In this document: piece after piece, positions 6,354 to 11,178 of the stretch | How positions within the stretch are numbered: the stretch's first letter is position 1 | How the letters are laid out: the number at the start of each line of letters is the position of its first letter | From: JAMCRM01 sp041685075 | Lineage (GTDB): Bacteria; Acidobacteriota; Terriglobia; Bryobacterales; Bryobacteraceae | Direction: 5' to 3' | Length of the DNA: 11,178 nucleotides | Assembly (NCBI GenBank): GCA_041685075.1 | Contig: JAWLGN010000184.1 | Location: forward strand, 1 to 11,178 | Position numbers and translations under genes: made by a program | The notes under the pieces: generated by a model | What the model saw: the letters and a program-made list of their open reading frames with translations, nothing else | Database searches by the model: none | What the model was told of the DNA's origin: nothing

Positions 6354-7204
6354 CGCAGTTTTCCTTCGATAAAGGGCACCTCCCAGACCTTCTCGTGATG
6401 AATGGGCCCGTGGCCGAAATATCCGTCCTCGCCGAACAACTCGCCGTGGTCTGCGGTGATGGTGATGTAGGTGTTCCGCGGAACCATATCGAAGAGTTCC
6501 TCGACCACTGTGTCCAGGTAGCGCACCGCCTCGATCTGCCGCCGCCGCAGGCGCTCGCATTGCTTGGCATCGAAGACGCGCGCCTTCTTCCCCTTCACCA
6601 GCTTACCCCCCACCACTTCATCGTCCAGGTGCTTGAACACACCATGCACCCCGCTGATGCGCGGCCACTCCTCGGGCGGCTCATCGGGCAGCGCGTAGGG
6701 ATAATGCGTCTCCCCCACATTTAACAAGTAAAAAGACGGCTGCTCCTCGGAGAACTGCATGCGGCACAGCATGGCGCGCATGTCGTTGTGTTTCTCCATC
6801 AGGGTGTAGCTGTCGAACCCGGTGTTGAGGATCGTGCGGGGGTTCAACACCGGCAGCGAAACCATCGCGTGCGTGCGATAGCCGAGGCTCTCTTTCAGAA
6901 ATGTGGGAAGATAGAGTCTAGGCACCAGCGAGCGGAACTGAAAACCGTCGGAGCCGAATCGTTCGTTAAACTTGATGAAGTCCTGCTTGTAATAGTCGGA
7001 TGCGTATACGTTCTTGGGACTCGAGTGAGGCAACAGTCCCATCAGCAGATTGAAGTGCGAAGGGGACGTCCACGAGGCGTACGACCAGCGCCGCTCCAGT
7101 TTTCCCAGCTTCCGCATCACCCGCGGACGGGCCCGCAGAAACGAGTCATAGCGGCAACTGTCGAACACCACCAGGACGTAATTGTTCAAAGGGTGCCGCG
7201 CCAT
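6350..7204 (-). CDS. compact sulfatase-like AlkP-fold hydrolase, predicted cytosolic
   Basis: The 284-residue product starts almost directly with the first core strand (YVLVVFDSCRYD, metal ligand D15), without a signal peptide or membrane helix. The nucleophile block is WTSPSHFNLLMG. T46 occupies the place of the Cys/Ser in the sulfatase CxPSR motif, so no formylglycine is made. GETHYPY (H167) matches the substrate-side histidine segment. ADHGE (D252, H253) and FGHG (H265) are the second metal site. The protein ends about 20 residues later, lacking the C-terminal subdomain that sulfatases of 450-550 aa carry. The gene is nevertheless not visibly broken, because its stop is coupled by ATGA to the next gene. 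It is first in the six-gene operon. Known relatives include phosphotransferases and phosphodiesterases as well as sulfatases, so the reaction is open. Confidence 0.9.
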   Translation of the reverse strand: MARHPLNNYVLVVFDSCRYDSFLRARPRVMRKLGKLERRWSYASWTSPSHFNLLMGLLPHSSPKNVYASDYYKQDFIKFNERFGSDGFQFRSLVPRLYLPTFLKESLGYRTHAMVSLPVLNPRTILNTGFDSYTLMEKHNDMRAMLCRMQFSEEQPSFYLLNVGETHYPYALPDEPPEEWPRISGVHGVFKHLDDEVVGGKLVKGKKARVFDAKQCERLRRRQIEAVRYLDTVVEELFDMVPRNTYITITADHGELFGEDGYFGHGPIHHEKVWEVPFIEGKLR

Positions 7205-7231
7205 CCCTCATTGTAGCAGGACCGATGAGCC
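7205..7231. promoter_or_regulatory. 27-bp divergent junction with a small inverted repeat
   Basis: This is the whole space between the start codons of the minus-strand operon and the plus-strand sulfatase gene. CTCAT (7207-7211) and ATGAG (7225-7229) form an inverted repeat with 13 bases between, centred on 7218, which is also the middle of the gap. It overlaps the candidate -10 box of the operon and the AGGA (7218-7221) that probably serves as the Shine-Dalgarno of the sulfatase gene. It could be an operator for the RHH protein. Half-sites of 5 bp can easily occur by chance. Confidence 0.3.
7209..7214 (-). promoter_or_regulatory. candidate -10 box (TACAAT) of the six-gene operon
   Basis: On the minus strand TACAAT matches the TATAAT consensus at 5 of 6 positions and ends 5 bases before the ATG at 7204. 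Transcription starting about 6-7 bases further on would begin at or next to the start codon, giving a leaderless or nearly leaderless mRNA. The intervening GAGGG touches the ATG, too close to work as a normal Shine-Dalgarno. No good -35 is seen; the hexamer 17 bases upstream, TCTGCA, matches at 3/6. The assignment is inferred from position and sequence only. Confidence 0.4.
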
Positions 7232-8635
7232 ATGCAGATTGACCGGCGAGCATTCTCTTACCTTTTGGCCAGCGCATTGTGGCGGGGCGCTCCGGCCGCC
7301 GGTCAGAACGCTCCGCTGCCCCGGCGCCCCCCCAACTTCGTCCTCCTGCTGGCCGACGATCTCGGTTACGGCGACCTCGGCTGCTACGGCAATACCGTCA
7401 TCCGTACGCCCAACATCGACCGCCTGGCCGCCGATGGCGTGCGCTTCACCGATTTCTACGCCACCCCCACCTGCTCGCCTTCGCGCGCCGCGCTGCTGAC
7501 CGGCCGCTATCCCATCCGTTCCGGCCTCACCCGCGTGCTCATCCCCGGCGAGCACTTCGGCATCCCCGACTCCGAAGTCACCCTGGCGGAGGCCCTCAAG
7601 CGCCGCGGTTATCACACCGCCTGCATCGGCAAATGGCACCTGGGCAACCGTCCCGCCTACCGGCCGAACCGGCACGGCTTCGACCATTTCTACGGCCTGC
7701 ACTACAGCAACGACATGACCCTGCCGGTGGTCCGCTGGCCCATTCTGCGCCTCTTCCGCGACAACCAGGTGGTCGAAGCGCCCGTCCGCCAGACCACCCT
7801 CACCCGGCGCTTCACCGCCGAGGCCGTGCGCTTCATCGAGAACCACCGCCGCGACCCGTTCTTTCTGTATCTCCCCTACACCATGCCGCACCGGCCCTGG
7901 TCGGCCTCCCGCAATTTCGCCGGCAAATCGGCGCACGGCCGCTACGGCGATGCCGTCGAGGAGATGGACTGGAGCGTCGGGGAGATCTCCCGCACCCTGG
8001 CCCGCACCGGCATCGACGACAACACCGTGGTCCTGTTCCTCAGCGACAACGGCCCCGAACTGCTGCCCAACCTGCGCGGCGGCAGCGCCGGCATCTTCCG
8101 CGGCGGCAAGGCCTCCACCTGGGAAGGCGGCGTTCGCGTGCCATGCGTCGCGCGTTGGCCCGCGGGCGTCCCCAGCGGCGTCGTACGTATGGGCATCACC
8201 TGCCTGATGGACCTCTACGCCACCATCCTCGAACTGGCCCAGGCCGATGTACCGGAAGACTACATCGTCGACGGCCGCAGCCTGATTACGTACCTGCGGG
8301 GCGAAACCCCTTGTCCGCGCTCGACGTACTTCTATTACCGCAAGAGCGAGTTGTTCGCGGTGCGCCATGGCGAGTGGAAGCTTCACTTCATGAAGGTGCG
8401 GCAGGGCAGGCAGGGCCTCCCCGCCGGTCCGGCCCCCTGCGAACCGCTCGAGTTGTACAACCTGGAGAGCGATCCGGGTGAGAAGCGCAATCTCGAGGCG
8501 CATCACCCGGAGATCGTAGCGCAGCTCACCGAACTCACCGCCGGGTTCCGGGAATCGCTCACACCCGGCCCGCATCATCCTCCCCGGTGGCGTTCCGTGC
8601 TGCCGCGCATCGGATTCGGGAGAAAGAAAAATTGA
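7232..8635 (+). CDS. formylglycine-type sulfatase (arylsulfatase A-like) with Tat-like leader
   Basis: The 467-residue protein has every mark of an S1 family sulfatase: metal aspartates D42/D43 in LLADDLGYGD; C81-S-P-S-R followed by AALLTGRYP, where the Cys is converted to formylglycine; GKWHLG (K134, H136); H220 in YTMPH; D272-N273 in LSDNGPE; and K293 in FRGGK. The leader MQIDRRAFSYLLAS has a twin-arginine-like RRxF at residues 5-8 and a short hydrophobic run, then PAAGQ. Export is likely, perhaps by Tat. ATG at 7232 has AGGA 10 bases upstream. The enzyme would hydrolyse an organic sulfate ester, probably on a carbohydrate. The exact substrate cannot be read from the sequence. It needs a maturing enzyme (FGE or anSME), and none is encoded in the window. 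Its stop overlaps the next start as TGATG. Confidence 0.95.
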   Translation: MQIDRRAFSYLLASALWRGAPAAGQNAPLPRRPPNFVLLLADDLGYGDLGCYGNTVIRTPNIDRLAADGVRFTDFYATPTCSPSRAALLTGRYPIRSGLTRVLIPGEHFGIPDSEVTLAEALKRRGYHTACIGKWHLGNRPAYRPNRHGFDHFYGLHYSNDMTLPVVRWPILRLFRDNQVVEAPVRQTTLTRRFTAEAVRFIENHRRDPFFLYLPYTMPHRPWSASRNFAGKSAHGRYGDAVEEMDWSVGEISRTLARTGIDDNTVVLFLSDNGPELLPNLRGGSAGIFRGGKASTWEGGVRVPCVARWPAGVPSGVVRMGITCLMDLYATILELAQADVPEDYIVDGRSLITYLRGETPCPRSTYFYYRKSELFAVRHGEWKLHFMKVRQGRQGLPAGPAPCEPLELYNLESDPGEKRNLEAHHPEIVAQLTELTAGFRESLTPGPHHPPRWRSVLPRIGFGRKKN

Positions 8636-10029
8636 TGGCTTACTTCAGGGCGCTTGCCGCGCTCCTCGTCTTCATCGTTCTCTGTCCCGTTCTTGGATTC
8701 GGCCAGGCGCCGCCCGGCCATCCCAATGTCGTGCTCGTCACCATCGACACCCTGCGTGCCGATCACCTGTCCTGCTACGGATACTCCTGGAAGACCTCGC
8801 CCTACATCGATAAGCTGGCCACCGAGGGAACCCGCTTCACCCGCGCCTATTCGGTGATCCCCCTTACCGGCCCGGCGCATCTCTCCATCTTCACCAGCCG
8901 CTATCCGCACGAGCATGGCGCGCGGCGCAATGGGCTGGCCATCTCGAGCGACCGCCCGCTGGCCGCCTTCCCCCAGATCCTGCGCGCCCACGGCTATCGC
9001 ACCGCCGGCTTTATCAGCGCCTGGCCGCTCACCAACCGCCTCACCCAGATCGGCGCCTGGTTCGACCACTACGACGAAGAACTCACCCGCCGCTACCAGC
9101 TCTTCAACTCCAGCCGCTGGGCCGAGGACGTCAACCCGCGGGCCATCGACTGGTTGAAGCGCAACGCCGGCGGCGGCAAGCCCTTCTTCCTCTGGCTCCA
9201 CTACTTCGATCCCCACTCCCCCTACGAATTCCGCGAGCACTTCGCCGACCTCGCCAAGAACGGCAGCGCGGCTCCCGCCAAAATCGCCGACGCCGCCATG
9301 CGCGAGCGTGTCCGCAACTACGACACCGAAGTCGCCTACACCGACTGGCACCTCGGCAAAGTCCTGGCCGCCATCGACGAACTCAAGCTGCGCGACTCCA
9401 CCCTGGTCATCGTCACCGCCGATCACGGGGAGAGCCTCGGAGAGCACGATTACGTCGGCCACGGGCGGCATCTCTACGAGAACATCGTGCACGTCCCCCT
9501 GATCGTGCGCTTCCCCGGCAAGGTGAAAGCCGGCCACACGGTGGACACTCCCGTTTCCCTGCTCGACATCGGCCCCACCGTCCTCGACCTCGCGCTCGGC
9601 AACACGCTCGAGAAGAAGCGCGCGCCCATCACCTTTGTCGGCCGCAGCCTGGCGGGCGCCATGGCCGCGCAGGAGAAACTCGTGGACCGGCGCATCTATA
9701 ACATGACCTTTCCCGGCAAGAAGGGCTTTGCGCCCCGCTGGCTCTCCTGGCTTTGGGTGAGCGACCGCGAGCTGCCCCTGCGATTCAGTTACGTGACGGG
9801 CCCGAACAAGCTGATCTGGTCGCCCGACGAGGAGACCCTGCTGGAATTCAACGTCCTGAAGGATCCACGCGAGTTGCATCCCAAGGTGCTGGAGGCCTCC
9901 GGCCAACGCTACAAATCCGAAACCAGCCGCCTCTCGTCCTGGTTCGCCCGCACCGAATCGCAGGCCGCCGAAAAAGAAATCTCCGAGCAGGATATGGAAG
10001 TGCTCAAGAGTTTGGGATATATTCAGTGA
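8635..10029 (+). CDS. exported sulfatase-fold hydrolase with Thr nucleophile
   Basis: The 464-residue protein begins with a Sec signal peptide (MAYFRALAALLVF, cut probably near GFGQ24). It continues into the AlkP fold: D38 in VTIDTLRADH; IPLTGPAH with T78 in the nucleophile position and no CxPSR; HYFDPHSPY (H194); D263-H264 in TADHGE; and H276 in VGHG. It therefore needs no formylglycine and may be a phosphodiesterase, phosphonate monoester hydrolase or related esterase rather than a true sulfatase. The C-terminus is EVLKSLGYIQ, an LGY ending common on AlkP-fold proteins of this type. ATG at 8635 is preferred because the signal peptide starts there, it overlaps the previous stop by one base, and GGGAG lies 12 bases upstream. 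An upstream start at 8587 would add a charged stretch in front of the signal. The gene is almost certainly co-transcribed with the sulfatase gene. Confidence 0.93.
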   Translation: MAYFRALAALLVFIVLCPVLGFGQAPPGHPNVVLVTIDTLRADHLSCYGYSWKTSPYIDKLATEGTRFTRAYSVIPLTGPAHLSIFTSRYPHEHGARRNGLAISSDRPLAAFPQILRAHGYRTAGFISAWPLTNRLTQIGAWFDHYDEELTRRYQLFNSSRWAEDVNPRAIDWLKRNAGGGKPFFLWLHYFDPHSPYEFREHFADLAKNGSAAPAKIADAAMRERVRNYDTEVAYTDWHLGKVLAAIDELKLRDSTLVIVTADHGESLGEHDYVGHGRHLYENIVHVPLIVRFPGKVKAGHTVDTPVSLLDIGPTVLDLALGNTLEKKRAPITFVGRSLAGAMAAQEKLVDRRIYNMTFPGKKGFAPRWLSWLWVSDRELPLRFSYVTGPNKLIWSPDEETLLEFNVLKDPRELHPKVLEASGQRYKSETSRLSSWFARTESQAAEKEISEQDMEVLKSLGYIQ

Positions 10030-10074
10030 GATCTCCCGATTCCTGACGCCTCCATAGTAAAGTAAAGTGGAACA
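10030..10074 (+). promoter_or_regulatory. 45-bp gap with TAAAG direct repeat and possible -10 box
   Basis: This AT-richer spacer separates the hydrolase gene from the M23 gene. It contains TAAAGTAAAGT (10058-10068), two overlapping copies of TAAAGT. The second copy (10063-10068) fits a TANNNT -10 pattern and ends 6 bases before the ATG at 10075. No good -35 and no hairpin terminator are visible. GGA at 10069-10071 is too close to the ATG to be a strong Shine-Dalgarno. It may hold a separate promoter for the M23 gene, or be simple read-through from the operon upstream. Confidence 0.3.
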
Positions 10075-11178
10075 ATGAGCCGTATCGGACTGGTGCCGCT
10101 CCGGCTGTCGGGACTCGGCGCGCTGGCGGCGGCGATGGTTGTATTGCCGTTCCAATTGGGTTGCGGGAGGACAGCGCCCCCGACCGTGGTAGTGGCTCAA
10201 GGCACGGGAGATCCGGTCGCGCCGCCGATTGTCGAAACCCTTCGCATCGCCCGCGGCGACACCTTCGACGCGCTGCTCGCCCGCGCCGGTCTCGAACCGG
10301 AAAAGCGCCAGGCGATCATCGATTCGCTCCAGGGCAAGTTCGATGTCCGCAAGCTGCGTGCCGGCACGGAACTAACGCTGGTCCGCACCGCCGAGGGCCT
10401 GGTCGAATCCATCGAGTACCTCATCGACCCCGATCACATGCTCCAGTTGCTGCACACCGACGACAACTTCTCCGCGGCCGTCGTGGAAGTGCCCAGCACG
10501 CTGCGCACGCTGCCGGTCTGCGGCACGCTGCGGGGGTCGCTGTTTGAAAGCATCAGCCAAACCGGCGAAGCCGCCGAGCTGGCGCTCGAAATGGCCAACA
10601 TCTTCGCCTGGGACATCGACTTCTATACCGATCCGCAGGAGAACGACCGCTTCTGCTTCCTGGTCGAAAAGAAGGAGTACAGCAACGGCCAGCCCCCCAC
10701 CTACGGGCGCATCCTGGCCGCCCGCTACGAGAACGCCGGCACGGCCTACGACGCCTATCTCTTCCCCGACCGCGACGGCCGGTCGCAGTACTACTCCCAC
10801 GACGGCCGCTCGCTTCAGGCCGCCTTCCTCCGCTCCCCCATGAAGTTTGAAGCGCGCATCAGCTCGCGCTTCTCCCACCGCCGCTTCCATCCCATCCTGA
10901 AGCGATACCGCCCCCACCTGGGCATCGACTACGCGGCGCCCACCGGCACTCCGGTGCAAGCCATCGCCTCCGGCACCGTAATCTTCTCCGGCTACTCCGG
11001 CGGCGCGGGCAACCTCGTCAAGATCCGGCACGCGGGCGGTTTCGAGAGCCAGTACATGCACCTCTCCCGCCGCTACGTACGCGCCGGCCAGCGCGTCCAG
11101 CAGGGCCAGCGCATCGGCGCCGTGGGTTCCACCGGCCTCTCCACCGGCCCCCACCTCGATTTCCGCCTGCGCAAGAAC
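10075..11178 (+). CDS. M23 (LytM) metallopeptidase, MepM/Csd3-like, 3' end cut by window
   Basis: The frame from ATG 10075 stays open to the right edge, giving the first 368 residues. The N-terminus is a signal or anchor sequence (R3, R10, hydrophobic to about 28) with Cys30 in a poor lipobox (QLGC). Residues 52-105 look like the OapA/LysM-like inhibitory domain (IARGDTFDALLARAG). Residues 150-245 match the second Csd3/MepM-type domain (FAWDIDFYTDPQENDRF). The LytM domain starts at about 258 with RISSRF, then H281-LGI-D285, YMH329L and GPH360-L-D362-F. In the usual family the last motif is HxH, and its second His binds zinc. Here it is Asp. The likely role is a periplasmic peptidoglycan endopeptidase that cuts crosslinks. 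It lies 45 bp after the hydrolase pair and may be an ordinary cell-wall gene unrelated to them. Confidence 0.92.
   Translation, partial: MSRIGLVPLRLSGLGALAAAMVVLPFQLGCGRTAPPTVVVAQGTGDPVAPPIVETLRIARGDTFDALLARAGLEPEKRQAIIDSLQGKFDVRKLRAGTELTLVRTAEGLVESIEYLIDPDHMLQLLHTDDNFSAAVVEVPSTLRTLPVCGTLRGSLFESISQTGEAAELALEMANIFAWDIDFYTDPQENDRFCFLVEKKEYSNGQPPTYGRILAARYENAGTAYDAYLFPDRDGRSQYYSHDGRSLQAAFLRSPMKFEARISSRFSHRRFHPILKRYRPHLGIDYAAPTGTPVQAIASGTVIFSGYSGGAGNLVKIRHAGGFESQYMHLSRRYVRAGQRVQQGQRIGAVGSTGLSTGPHLDFRLRKN

Noticed and set aside
6354..6560. Upstream extension of the 688-aa hydrolase
   Set aside because: The added residues are low-complexity and out of frame within the 284-aa gene. ATG 6353 has AAGGA and begins the hydrophobic leader.
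7208..8578. A 456-codon minus-strand open frame opposite the sulfatase gene
   Set aside because: It is Gly/Ala/Val-rich and without motifs, while the + strand encodes an unmistakable sulfatase.
8575..10200. A 541-codon minus-strand open frame opposite the Thr-type hydrolase gene
   Set aside because: No recognisable domain and skewed composition; the + strand carries signal peptide and metal motifs.
10161..10547. A 128-codon + frame inside the M23 gene
   Set aside because: It is out of frame with the M23 peptidase, whose domains run unbroken from 10075 to the edge.
1..11178. tRNA or rRNA genes, CRISPR arrays, insertion sequences, terminal repeats
   Set aside because: No repeat array, transposase, tRNA-like cloverleaf or rRNA stretch was seen; nearly all bases are in protein-coding genes.

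Overview
The window is dense, GC-rich bacterial chromosome with strong G/C bias at third codon positions. The gene content suggests an acidobacterium, perhaps Bryobacterales/Solibacter-like: a DUF5715-type secreted protein, several alkaline-phosphatase-fold hydrolases of COG3379 type, and an M23 peptidase of the MepM/Csd3 type. The taxonomic call is inference; there is no rRNA or other phylogenetic marker here.

Layout. Positions 1-127 may hold the tail of a gene that starts outside the window. A secreted DUF5715/M15-peptidase-like protein follows on the + strand (154-792). Its 3' end overlaps, tail to tail, the last gene of a large minus-strand operon running from 7204 down to 725. In transcription order that operon encodes: a compact cytosolic sulfatase-like AlkP-fold enzyme (284 aa); a membrane-anchored COG3379-like enzyme (688 aa); a paralogous lipoprotein enzyme (643 aa); a 63-aa ribbon-helix-helix protein; a 272-aa three-helix membrane protein whose first half resembles Oxa1/EMC3/TMCO1-type proteins; and an adenylylsulfate kinase (CysC). 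Every junction is an overlap of 1-11 bp or a gap of 6-7 bp, so the six genes are almost certainly co-transcribed and largely translationally coupled.

Only 27 bp separate this operon from a divergent pair on the + strand: a formylglycine-type sulfatase with a Tat-like leader (7232-8635), then a secreted Thr-type sulfatase-fold hydrolase (8635-10029, one-base overlap). After a 45-bp gap an M23 metallopeptidase gene starts at 10075 and runs off the right edge.

How the genes may work together. The locus holds five AlkP-superfamily hydrolases with three nucleophile classes (Cys/formylglycine, Thr, Ser) and with different predicted locations (cytosol, inner membrane, lipoprotein, exported), plus a kinase that makes or mimics PAPS synthesis, a membrane protein and a small DNA-binding-type protein. 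The most economical reading is a dedicated system for adding or removing sulfate or phosphate esters on an envelope or exopolysaccharide substrate. No sulfotransferase, ATP sulfurylase, glycosyltransferase or sulfatase-maturing enzyme lies in the window, so the substrate cannot be deduced. The six-gene operon with its RHH and Oxa1-like members is the best candidate for an undescribed system.
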